A stretch of DNA of 5,386 bases, from the NCBI GenBank assembly GCA_030610325.1, contig JAUWRZ010000170.1, positions 1 to 5,386 of the forward strand. The letters run 5' to 3'. This DNA is from Sulfurimonadaceae bacterium (GTDB lineage Bacteria > Campylobacterota > Campylobacteria > Campylobacterales > Sulfurimonadaceae). The position numbers were made by a program, and so were the translations under genes. This document shows, piece by piece, positions 1 through 5,386 of the stretch (positions within the stretch are counted from its first letter, which is position 1; every line of letters begins with the position of its first letter). The notes beneath the pieces are model-generated. The model did no database searches and had not been told where the DNA came from. It saw nothing but the letters and a program-made list of their open reading frames with translations.

Positions 1-583
1 AACGCCAGTGCTCAAAGATGTTCGCACTTACTTCAGGGGTATCACAGTCACACATAGCTCGCTCTGCTGCTTCGACTGTATCTGACTCTGCGACTTTTGC
101 TTTGAACTCATCGACACGATCCTCGCCGATAAAATATTGTGCGATCAGGACTTTGCCTATCTCGACAAGAAATGCTGCTGGTGAAAGCGTTCCTGCGAGT
201 TTAGGGTCTTTACGCAGATACCAGGCAGTGACGAGAGCATGCTGATATTTTGAGAGATTAGAGAACTGTGTATTGCTTATGCCGTAAGGGTGAAGGTTCA
301 GTGTAAAACTTTTCTTTACGATACTCGCAAGTGCGAAACCGCGTACGGTACCCATCCCGAAGAGACCGACAGCTTGCGAGATGGCATTGATCTCACGACT
401 GAAACCGTAGAGTGGTGAGTTTGCTGCTTTAAGGATATCTGCAGTCAGAAGTGGGTCTTTTTCCAAGATAGTGACCATGTCGTTGAACGTACTGTCAGGG
501 TCTTGATAGACCGTTTCGATCTGCATGGCAGTCTCGGGGAGTGGAGGGAGCTGTTTTATCTGTTTCAGCATTGCATCAGTCAT
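1..583 (-). CDS. HDOD-domain protein, C-terminus cut off by window edge
   Basis: This frame is open from an ATG at 583 down to the left edge, giving 194 codons without a stop. The opening matches the HDOD family (HD-related output domain): KQLPPLPETAMQI at residues 8-20, then a segment with KDPLLTADILKAANSPLYG at 42-60, and INAISQAVGLFGMGTVRGFAL at about 65-85. Where true HD phosphohydrolases carry HDIGK, this protein has VEIGK (140-144), so the metal-binding His-Asp pair is lost, as is typical of HDOD. The family is linked to signalling, often with c-di-GMP, CheY-like or GGDEF partners, and is not known to be catalytic. A Shine-Dalgarno AAGAGG lies 7 bases before the ATG (plus-strand 591-596), which decides the start. 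It is transcribed away from the Sel1-repeat gene. What follows the HDOD domain cannot be seen, so its specific role is unknown. Confidence 0.9.
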   Translation of the reverse strand, partial: MTDAMLKQIKQLPPLPETAMQIETVYQDPDSTFNDMVTILEKDPLLTADILKAANSPLYGFSREINAISQAVGLFGMGTVRGFALASIVKKSFTLNLHPYGISNTQFSNLSKYQHALVTAWYLRKDPKLAGTLSPAAFLVEIGKVLIAQYFIGEDRVDEFKAKVAESDTVEAAERAMCDCDTPEVSANIFEHWR

Positions 584-608
584 TCTTAAACCTCTTCTTT
601 GATAATGC

Positions 609-614
609 TACAAT
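609..614 (+). promoter_or_regulatory. possible -10 box for the Sel1-repeat gene
   Basis: GCTACAAT (607-614) differs by one base from the GCTATAAT seen before purL. Its hexamer TACAAT matches 5 of 6 consensus bases. A start near 621 would leave a leader of about 36 bases before the ATG at 657. The box overlaps the oppositely oriented TATAAT of the HDOD gene by two bases. No convincing -35 is visible. Confidence 0.35.
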
Positions 615-618
615 TATA
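613..618 (-). promoter_or_regulatory. -10 box for the HDOD gene
   Basis: Read on the minus strand, 618 to 613 is a perfect TATAAT. Transcription would begin near 606 and give a leader of about 20 bases that contains the AAGAGG ribosome binding site. At 17-bp spacing the -35 region reads GTCACG, a poor match, which is usual for sigma-70 promoters of Campylobacterota. TTGACT lies directly upstream of the box, too close to serve as a -35. Confidence 0.55.
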
Positions 619-656
619 AGTCAAGGTATGTAAATCGTGACTGAATAGAGGGTCAA

Positions 657-1433
657 ATGAGATATTTTGTTGTTTTGGGTGTTCTGATGTCTTTTTTGAT
701 GGGAACTGAGCATGCTCAGTTCGATGCAGCTATAGAAAAACATGATTATGAGCGTGCAAAGGCGATAGTCCGTCCAGATGCAGTCGGTGGCAATGCCAAA
801 GCGATGTTCGATCTGGGGTTATTGGAATACGTGACAGCTCAGGAGGATAAAGCCTTAGTATGGTTTCGACGTTCGACCGATAAGGGGGAGCGAAGAGCAG
901 AACTCGGGGTCGGGATCATCCTCTTTTCAAAAGATCGGGCGCCCGCAGCTCTGAAAGAGGCTGCTTCATCATTTAGAAAAGTAAAAGATACACGATTGGC
1001 ATCAGACTTCTTGCCGGTGATAAGTGATCTGTTAAATGGTACTGATACGGCTTCGGCTCAGGCCTACTTCCGCATCGCTTTGCTCTACCATGATGATCTG
1101 CTGATCTTCTCAAATGATGTTCTGGCTGCCCAATTGATGCAGCATGCGGCAGATAAAGGTCTGGCTGCCGCAGCACTTGAGTATGCGAAGATGTTGCTTG
1201 AAAGTGGTGCCCCCAATAGTATATGGGATGCACAGCATTATTTTGAACAGGCTGCTCATGCGGGCAGTGCGGAGGCACTTTACCGTCAAGGGAAGCTCTA
1301 TCTTGAAGGTCCGACTGGCTTTCGAGACCTTGCCAAAGGGGAGGCTCTGATGGGACAAGCACGCAAAGATGGCTATAAAGTGACTACACCTGTATTAGAA
1401 AAGGTGGCTAATCTGCCGTTTTTATCCTATTGA
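657..1433 (+). CDS. exported Sel1-like (TPR-type) repeat protein
   Basis: 258 residues. The first 16-20 form a short hydrophobic export signal (R2, then FVVLGVLMSFLMG). The cleavage site is unclear: A20 has a poor residue (E18) at -3, while cutting after G16 is possible. The rest is helical repeats of the Sel1 type, with A-x-x-x-L-G and A-x-x-x-F/L-x-x-A-A-x-x-G patterns at about 45-77, 136-167, 168-203 and 204-239. The clearest are LAAAALEYAKMLLESG, HYFEQAAHAGSAEALYRQGK and DLAKGEALMGQARKDG. The stretch 78-135 is a more degenerate repeat. There are no cysteines, so this is not the disulfide-linked Hcp type known from Helicobacter. Sel1 proteins act as periplasmic or envelope scaffolds, but the partner here is unknown. 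The ATG at 657 has GAGGG (648-652) only 4 bases upstream, slightly close. It stands alone, with a promoter for the next gene following. Confidence 0.85.
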   Translation: MRYFVVLGVLMSFLMGTEHAQFDAAIEKHDYERAKAIVRPDAVGGNAKAMFDLGLLEYVTAQEDKALVWFRRSTDKGERRAELGVGIILFSKDRAPAALKEAASSFRKVKDTRLASDFLPVISDLLNGTDTASAQAYFRIALLYHDDLLIFSNDVLAAQLMQHAADKGLAAAALEYAKMLLESGAPNSIWDAQHYFEQAAHAGSAEALYRQGKLYLEGPTGFRDLAKGEALMGQARKDGYKVTTPVLEKVANLPFLSY

Positions 1434-1460
1434 AAAACACAATATGCTAGACTTTTCGGC

Positions 1461-1466
1461 TATAAC
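1461..1466 (+). promoter_or_regulatory. -10 box for the 1550 gene and gre
   Basis: CGGCTATAAC contains TATAAC, 5 of 6 to consensus, within the same GCTATAA context found before purL. Transcription starting near 1473 would give a leader of about 75 bases before the ATG at 1550. The -35 position (CACAAT) is not recognisable. No terminator hairpin of the upstream Sel1 gene is visible, so read-through is also possible. Confidence 0.45.
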
Positions 1467-1512
1467 ATGAAAAACTAGGATCATGCAGTCAAGCACGTAG
1501 AAATACTTATTG

Positions 1513-1541
1513 CTTTGGTCGCATGTCCTGAGACAAAGGAC
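1513..1541 (+). promoter_or_regulatory. leader hairpins overlapping the ribosome binding site
   Basis: GTCCT (1525-1529) pairs perfectly with AGGAC (1537-1541) across a 7-base loop, covering most of the Shine-Dalgarno AAAGGA at 1535-1540. A competing hairpin pairs CTTTG (1513-1517) and TC (1519-1520) with GACAAAG (1532-1538), with one bulged G. Both would mask the same site. The stems are short and the effect on translation is only a possibility. Confidence 0.25.
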
Positions 1542-1549
1542 CCTTTATA

Positions 1550-1879
1550 ATGATGGAACGTGATGCAATGCTTAATCAACTTGGTTACAGCTCAAATGAT
1601 GGCCTTTTGGCACAACTGGACAGGATAATCGGTAATACCGGTGGTTTTGACAAGATAGAAAAACATATCTTCGACTTGAACACCGCATTGAAAGTCGACG
1701 CCTCTTTTGTGGCGATGTCCAACTCAAATGATTATTTTAAGATCAAGCTCGAAGCACCGAGCCCTGAACGTAATGATGATGCCAGAGACAAAGTAAAGCA
1801 TTTCGCGGACAAATATAAGGTGGACCTGCAAAAGGTCGACGGTAAAGAGACCTATTATATACTGGGCTTTGCCAAATAA
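1550..1879 (+). CDS. small conserved-looking protein of unknown function
   Basis: 109 residues, cysteine-free, rich in Asp and Lys, with no signal peptide or membrane segment, so probably cytoplasmic. I do not recognise the family. The N-terminal half looks helical (LLAQLDRIIG at 19-28, FDKIEKHIFDLNTALK at 33-48). The C-terminal half reads as strand-helix-strand: YFKIKLEAP (62-70), a charged helix ERNDDARDKVKHFADKY (73-89), then VDLQKVDGKETYYILGFA (91-108). AAAGGA at 1535-1540 is 9 bases before the ATG at 1550, which favours that start over ATG 1553. ATG 1568, preceded by GGAA, is a weaker alternative. The TAA is followed with no gap by the GTG of the gre gene, so the two are very likely co-transcribed and translationally coupled. 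That suggests a link to transcription but does not show one. Confidence 0.8.
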   Translation: MMERDAMLNQLGYSSNDGLLAQLDRIIGNTGGFDKIEKHIFDLNTALKVDASFVAMSNSNDYFKIKLEAPSPERNDDARDKVKHFADKYKVDLQKVDGKETYYILGFAK

Positions 1880-2407
1880 GTGAAGATCGAACCTATGACG
1901 CCCGAGGGGTATGATCTTCTTCTTGAGGAGTTCAAATATCTCAAAGATGTAGAAAAGCCCCGGGTAAACAGAGAGAAACAGGTAGCTGCAGAGCAGGGTG
2001 ATCGCTCTGAAAACGCAGAGTATCATGCTGCAAAAGAGAAACTTCGTCACATCGATAAACGACTGTTCTATCTCAACTCTATCATCGAAAGAGCGCAGAT
2101 CATCGACCCTTCCGGGCTTGATGGTGAACGGGTACACTTTGGTTCGACGATCACTTTGATAGACTTGGAGAGTGATGATGAGGAACGTTACTCGATCTGT
2201 GGTGTCCTGGAGAGTGAACCTGAACATGGACTTATCTCAATTCACGCCCCGATAGCCCGTGCGATGCTGGGTAAACGTGTAGGTGATGAGTTTATTGTCA
2301 GGTTACCCAATGGGAAGAAAGAGTATGAGATAGAGATGATCGAATACATCTCTATCTTCTCACTCAAAAAAAACATCCGCTCTATAAAAGATTTTGGATT
2401 CAAGTAG
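1880..2407 (+). CDS. GreA/GreB-family transcript cleavage factor, GreB-like
   Basis: 175 residues. Gre factors enter the secondary channel of stalled, backtracked RNA polymerase and stimulate cleavage of the extruded RNA 3' end. The N-terminal coiled coil (about 8-75) carries GDRSENAEY at 40-48, with the two tip acids at D41 and E44, the same positions as in E. coli GreA. The globular C-terminal domain includes HFGSTITLIDL (86-96), SIHAPIARAMLGKRVGDE (120-137) and EYEIEMIEY (148-156). KPRV (26-29), GDRSENAEY and IDKRLFYL (58-65) are closer to GreB than to the GDLKENAEYH style of GreA, so GreB-like is preferred, but I leave the symbol blank. The GTG at 1880 abuts the preceding TAA and lacks a good Shine-Dalgarno, indicating coupled initiation. 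ATG 1895 would shorten the conserved start. A basic 19-residue tail (157-175) follows the usual end of the fold. Confidence 0.9.
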   Translation: MKIEPMTPEGYDLLLEEFKYLKDVEKPRVNREKQVAAEQGDRSENAEYHAAKEKLRHIDKRLFYLNSIIERAQIIDPSGLDGERVHFGSTITLIDLESDDEERYSICGVLESEPEHGLISIHAPIARAMLGKRVGDEFIVRLPNGKKEYEIEMIEYISIFSLKKNIRSIKDFGFK

Positions 2408-2425
2408 TCTTATACCACGCTTCGC

Positions 2426-2431
2426 TATAAT
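2426..2431 (+). promoter_or_regulatory. -10 box of purL
   Basis: TTCGCTATAATCC contains a perfect TATAAT, 19 bases after the gre stop codon. A start near 2438 gives a leader of only about 26 bases before the GTG of purL, too short for a riboswitch. The -35 position (AGTAGT at 17-bp spacing) is not recognisable. The good match and the placement in a 56-base gap make this the best-supported promoter in the window. Confidence 0.65.
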
Positions 2432-2452
2432 CCTTGCTTTTAAAATACCCGC

Positions 2453-2457
2453 AAGGA
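2453..2457 (+). promoter_or_regulatory. Shine-Dalgarno that fixes the purL start
   Basis: AAGGA sits 6 bases before the GTG at 2464. The only upstream in-frame start, TTG at 2434, has no ribosome binding site and lies between the -10 box and the expected transcription start, so it should not be in the mRNA. Confidence 0.75.
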
Positions 2458-2463
2458 AGTGCA

Positions 2464-4677
2464 GTGAACCAGCCCTTAGAGAACATCAATGAGCTACTAA
2501 GTCAGCATAAACTATCCCAGTTAGACTATCATCACATCAAAGAGATCCTAGATCGTGAACCAAACCTTGTCGAACTTGGTATCTTCTCAGCTATGTGGTC
2601 TGAGCACTGTAGTTATAAATCCTCTAAAAAACACCTTTCAGGTTTTCCGACAAAAGCACCATGGGTCATCCAGGGACCGGGTGAGAACGCGGGTGTCATC
2701 GATATCGGTGGCGGGTATGCGGCTGTCTTTAAGATGGAGAGCCATAACCATCCTTCGTTCATCGAGCCTTATCAGGGCGCGGCTACCGGTGTCGGCGGGA
2801 TCATGCGTGATATCTTTACTATGGGTGCACGTCCCATAGCTAACCTTAACGCTCTGCGTTTTGGTAATGTCATGAACGATGATAAAGTCAGTTCACATCA
2901 GCGTTACCTTGTCCGTGGAGTCGTAGATGGCATCGGCGGTTATGGTAACTGTATGGGCGTACCTACCATTGGTGGTGAGACTAGTTTTGATGAGTGCTAC
3001 AACGGTAACATCCTTGTCAATGCATTTACGCTTGGACTGGCTAAAAGTGATGAGATCTTCTATGGCAAAGCGGAAGGTATCGGAAACCCGGTCATCTACG
3101 TCGGTTCAAAGACAGGACGTGATGGTCTTGGTGGTGCGGTGATGAGTTCAGACTCCTTTACCGAGGAGTCTAAAAGCCTTCGTCCTACTGTTCAGGTAGG
3201 TGACCCTTTTACGGAAAAACTGCTGCTTGAAGCCTGTCTGGAACTCTTTAAGACGGACTATGTCGTCGGGATCCAGGATATGGGTGCGGCAGGCCTTACT
3301 TCGAGCGCATTTGAGATGGCAGGACGTTCCGGTTCAGGGATGATCATGAACCTTGACGCAGTCCCCGCACGAGAAGAGGGGATGACACCTTATGAGTTTA
3401 TGCTCTCAGAGTCTCAGGAGCGTATGCTCATCTGTGCCAAGAAGGGCTCAGAAGCGGCGATCATCGAGATCTTCGAGAAGTGGGACCTTGATGCTGCTGT
3501 CATCGGTGAAGTGACAGCTACAGGGAACATGGAACTCTTCTGGCATGGTGATAAAGTCGCTGATGTCCCGGTAGACCCGGTCTCTGAAGAGGCTCCGGTC
3601 TTAGATCGTCCTGTCAAACGTCCGGCCTACCTTGATGGTATCAAAGATGTCACTATCGATGACTTTGATAAGGTCGGGAACCAGGCAGCATTTGAGAAGC
3701 TGATCGCTTCGATGGAAGTGGTCGATAAGGCCTGGGTCTATGATCAGTATGACTCTATGGTTCAGACCAACACCATCAAAAAAGGTGGTCAGCTTGATGC
3801 TTCCGTAGTCCGTGTCAAAGAGAACGGTAAAGCGCTGGCGATGAGTGCGGACTGTAATGTCCGTTTCTGTTACGTCGACCCAAAAGGTGGTGCGGCAGCA
3901 GCGGTCATCGAGTCGGGACGTAATGTCGCGATGAGTGGTGCCCGTCCACTGGCGATCACAGACTGTCTCAACTACGGTAACCCGGAAAATCCTGAGGTGA
4001 TGTGGCAGTTCGCAGAGGGTTGTCTGGGTATCAAAGAGGCATGTGCAGAGCTGACTACTCCAGTCATCGGTGGTAATGTCTCTCTTTATAATGAGACTAA
4101 CGGTGTCTCTGTCTTTCCGACACCATCTATCGCGACGGTCGGTGTCAATGATGATCAGGATAAAGTCCTGATGTCTAACTTTCAAGAAGAGGGCAACCTA
4201 CTTTACATAGTAGGCGAGACCCGCTCAGAGTTTGGCGGTTCACTCTATATGAAAGAGGTCTGCGGGACCGTTGCCGGTCAACTTCCTGTGATCGATTATG
4301 AAAAAGAGCTTGCGCTTTGGGACCTTGTCATCGAAGCCAACAAAAAAGGGCTGCTTACATCGGCTAAAGACCTTAGTTCTGGTGGAGCGGCTATCGCACT
4401 TGCCAAGATGGCTGCGACAAGCGGCTTTGGATGTAGTGTCGGGATGAAGGTAGATGATGAACGCGAGATCTTTGCAGAGTCTATGTCAAGAGCCATAATC
4501 GAAGTGTCGTTAGAAAACGCTGAAGCATTTGAAGCTATGACGACTGGACTCAGTTGTGAGAGAGTAGGGACTGTTGGTGGAAATGCACTCTCTATCAACG
4601 ATGTCGAGATGCCACTTGCGCAGCTTGACGAGATCTACTTCGGGACTTTTAAAAAGGTCATCGAAAGAGACATCTAG
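2464..4677 (+). CDS. purL: phosphoribosylformylglycinamidine synthase, subunit PurL
   Basis: 737 residues from the GTG at 2464, the usual size of the short PurL that works with separate PurS and PurQ subunits. It makes FGAM from FGAR, ATP and ammonia supplied by PurQ, the fourth step of de novo purine synthesis, in the cytoplasm. Recognisable motifs in order are MWSEHCSYK (44-52, with the conserved active-site His48), KMESHNHPS (90-98), GVPTIGGE (165-172), [12 protein letters not shown] (from 246), [16 protein letters not shown] (from 272), [10 protein letters not shown] (from 536) and DLSSGG (from 636). These follow the duplicated PurM-like ATP-binding arrangement of the family. The frame is intact throughout, with no missing key residue seen. 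purS and purQ are not in the window. It has its own promoter and is followed by a 282-base non-coding gap, so it is probably monocistronic here. Confidence 0.97.
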   Translation: MNQPLENINELLSQHKLSQLDYHHIKEILDREPNLVELGIFSAMWSEHCSYKSSKKHLSGFPTKAPWVIQGPGENAGVIDIGGGYAAVFKMESHNHPSFIEPYQGAATGVGGIMRDIFTMGARPIANLNALRFGNVMNDDKVSSHQRYLVRGVVDGIGGYGNCMGVPTIGGETSFDECYNGNILVNAFTLGLAKSDEIFYGKAEGIGNPVIYVGSKTGRDGLGGAVMSSDSFTEESKSLRPTVQVGDPFTEKLLLEACLELFKTDYVVGIQDMGAAGLTSSAFEMAGRSGSGMIMNLDAVPAREEGMTPYEFMLSESQERMLICAKKGSEAAIIEIFEKWDLDAAVIGEVTATGNMELFWHGDKVADVPVDPVSEEAPVLDRPVKRPAYLDGIKDVTIDDFDKVGNQAAFEKLIASMEVVDKAWVYDQYDSMVQTNTIKKGGQLDASVVRVKENGKALAMSADCNVRFCYVDPKGGAAAAVIESGRNVAMSGARPLAITDCLNYGNPENPEVMWQFAEGCLGIKEACAELTTPVIGGNVSLYNETNGVSVFPTPSIATVGVNDDQDKVLMSNFQEEGNLLYIVGETRSEFGGSLYMKEVCGTVAGQLPVIDYEKELALWDLVIEANKKGLLTSAKDLSSGGAAIALAKMAATSGFGCSVGMKVDDEREIFAESMSRAIIEVSLENAEAFEAMTTGLSCERVGTVGGNALSINDVEMPLAQLDEIYFGTFKKVIERDI

Positions 4678-4698
4678 TCCTTTCGACCTCCCCAATAC

Positions 4699-4837
4699 CA
4701 TTAAGTCAAGAGTTTCGATCGCTCTATAAAGGTTTGGAATCGGAATGCTTTTCCTCCGCAGTTTGGGAGTCATAGTGGAGAGTGCCAAAGGTTAGCACTC
4801 CTAAGACTCTCCGTTACCGAAGATGCTTGACTTAATG
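4699..4837 (+). ncRNA. candidate structured RNA after purL
   Basis: CATTAAGTCAAG (4699-4710) and CTTGACTTAATG (4826-4837) form a perfect 12-bp closing stem. Inside it, TTTCG (4713-4717) pairs with CGAAG (4818-4822) across a small internal loop. The interior folds into a short hairpin (CGGA 4741-4744 with TCCG 4755-4758, or GGAA with TTCC) and a long hairpin. The long one pairs GGGAGTC (4765-4771) with GACTCTC (4805-4811), and GAGTGC (4780-4785) with GCACTC (4795-4800), under the 9-base loop CAAAGGTTA. TTTG (4733-4736) in the junction could pair with CAAA of that loop. It begins 22 bases after the purL stop, and a T8 run lies downstream, favouring the plus strand. No tRNA, tmRNA, SRP or RNase P signature is visible. 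A 6S-like RNA is conceivable but unproven, as is a mobile miniature element. Confidence 0.45.
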
Positions 4838-4845
4838 TCATAGAT

Positions 4846-4860
4846 CCCTCCCTTTTTTTT
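4846..4860 (+). terminator. T-run, possible end of the purL or structured-RNA transcript
   Basis: CCCTCCC followed by eight T. The nearest stem ends 15 bases earlier, at 4837, so this is not a canonical intrinsic terminator. CTCCC (4848-4852) could instead pair with GGGAG (4765-4769) at a distance, which would open the long hairpin of the upstream element. It is the only T-run of this length in the gap after purL. Confidence 0.35.
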
Positions 4861-4926
4861 AGTGACTTTGGTCATACTCGTCGATCTACTCTCTTGTGTC
4901 TCTCGCAAGATCAGTCGATTCCCCTG

Positions 4927-4932
4927 TATAGT
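4927..4932 (+). promoter_or_regulatory. possible -10 box for the cytochrome gene
   Basis: TATAGT, 5 of 6 to consensus, about 19 bases before the strong Shine-Dalgarno AAGGAG (4951-4956). A start near 4939 would give a short leader. No -35 is recognisable. The rest of 4861-4959 shows no gene. Confidence 0.35.
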
Positions 4933-4959
4933 AAACAATTAAAAAGAAGGAAGGAGACA

Positions 4960-5386
4960 ATAAAAAAGTCCCTATATTACATCACTCTCCTGATGGTATT
5001 GATCGGGCTCTATCTGGCATATACGAATGCGGCGAAGATCTACCCGTTCTATGCACAGTTGACACAAGAACATATCGGGGTCACGACTGACCTTCAGGAT
5101 GCGGCTCAAAAAGAGGCCCATTTCGTAGGACCCTCAAAAAGAGCCATCTGTCGTAGTGGCCGACTTTGCTTTAAAAAAGGTAGTCTATAAGGCTCACTCT
5201 GTGTAGAGTGCCATATGCCTAAGGTGGGAAGACATACCGGCAAGTCACCGTTGACAGTAAGAAGTCATCTATTTGGTTTTACGACACCGGAAGAGACCAT
5301 CAAATATGGCATGCCGCATGAGACCAACGCCTGTTATGCCTGCCATAAAGACGATAGAGATTCCAGGCTGATCTGGAGAGCTGGGG
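4960..5386 (+). pseudogene. membrane-anchored multihaem cytochrome c, frame broken, 3' end outside window
   Basis: Two c-type haem sites, CVECH (5200-5214) and CYACH (5332-5346), lie in one open frame that runs to the right edge. CHMPK after the first and RSHLFGF plus MPHETNACYACHK around the second are typical of periplasmic multihaem cytochromes. The N-terminal piece, in the same frame, is a membrane anchor (KKSLYYITLLMVLIGLYLAY, then about 30 residues ending EAHFV at 5127), but a TAA at 5188 separates them. Between 5129 and 5200 the protein-like reading is one frame over: DPQKEPSVVVADFALKK, then VVYKAHS. Dropping one G near 5128-5129 and adding one T near 5200 restores a continuous protein reading AHS-CVECH. 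AAGGAG (4951-4956) points to codon 4960, which is ATA rather than ATG. The only in-frame ATG (4993) falls inside the membrane helix. Decay or base-call error both fit. The exact cytochrome family is not recognised. Confidence 0.7.

Noticed and set aside
1546..1551. TATAAT overlapping the start of the small gene
   Set aside because: A start here would lie inside the coding region, past both the ribosome binding site and ATG 1550. TATAAC at 1461-1466 is better placed.
1724..2227. 167-residue minus-strand ORF over the small gene and gre
   Set aside because: It is antisense to two well-supported coding frames. Its hydrophobic stretch arises from complementary acidic and lysine codons.
2434..2463. 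TTG at 2434 as the purL start (10 extra residues)
   Set aside because: It lies between the TATAAT at 2426-2431 and the expected transcription start and has no Shine-Dalgarno. GTG 2464 has AAGGA at the right distance.
3601..4185. 194-residue minus-strand ORF inside purL
   Set aside because: It is antisense to an intact, motif-rich purL and has no recognisable domain. It is a shadow of the codon bias.
4699..4837. Miniature inverted-repeat transposable element
   Set aside because: No target-site duplication is visible (AATAC on the left against TCATA on the right), no second copy is in the window, and the nested internal stems fit an RNA fold better. A genome-wide copy search would settle it.
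4770..4841. Minus-strand 23-codon leader-like ORF (starting MTLSQASSV) behind GGGAGGG
   Set aside because: The ribosome-site match is simply the complement of CCCTCCC before the T-run. No minus-strand gene follows except antisense to purL, and the ORF is explained by the inverted-repeat element.
5173..5179. A-AAA-AAG slippery heptamer as programmed -1 frameshifting in the cytochrome gene
   Set aside because: It is correctly phased in the middle reading frame, but a -1 slip there leads to the TAA at 5188 before CVECH, so it does not rescue the haem sites.
1..5386. CRISPR arrays, tRNA or rRNA genes, insertion sequences, attachment sites
   Set aside because: No spaced direct repeats, cloverleaf, rRNA core motif or transposase signature was seen on either strand.

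Overview
The window looks like chromosomal DNA from a Campylobacterota (Epsilonproteobacteria) bacterium, probably a Sulfurimonas/Sulfurovum-type sulfur or nitrate respirer. The grounds are indirect: a short-form PurL, a GreB-like factor, an HDOD protein, a Sel1-repeat protein, a multihaem cytochrome c, and promoters with a good GCTATAAT-like -10 box but no recognisable -35. The phylum is an inference from protein style and promoter form. No marker gene is present to fix the genus.

Layout. 1-583 (minus): N-terminal 194 codons of an HDOD-domain protein that runs off the left edge. It is divergent from 657-1433 (plus), an apparently exported Sel1/TPR-like repeat protein. The 73-base gap between them holds two overlapping, oppositely oriented -10 boxes. 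1434-1549 is a leader with a promoter and small hairpins over the ribosome binding site. 1550-1879 is a small protein of unknown function, and its stop codon directly abuts the GTG start of a GreA/GreB-family transcript cleavage factor (1880-2407). A fresh promoter then drives purL (2464-4677, GTG start), which encodes the large subunit of FGAM synthase for purine biosynthesis.

4678-4959 has no convincing gene. It contains a compact 139-base element closed by a perfect 12-bp inverted repeat, with two internal hairpins and a T8 run 15 bases downstream. I interpret it as an undescribed (or unrecognised) structured RNA on the plus strand. Whether it is purL 3' UTR or a separate small RNA cannot be told from sequence alone.

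4960-5386 is the start of a membrane-anchored multihaem cytochrome c gene that is open only in pieces. It has ATA where the start codon should be. A +1 shift near 5126-5130 and a compensating -1 shift near 5198-5202 are needed to join the membrane anchor to the CVECH and CYACH haem sites. It is either a decaying gene or a stretch with base-call errors.

Functionally the window is mixed. Housekeeping genes (gre, purL) sit beside envelope and signalling genes (HDOD, Sel1) and a respiratory cytochrome, with no single pathway joining them. The two most interesting items are the structured element after purL and the broken cytochrome gene.
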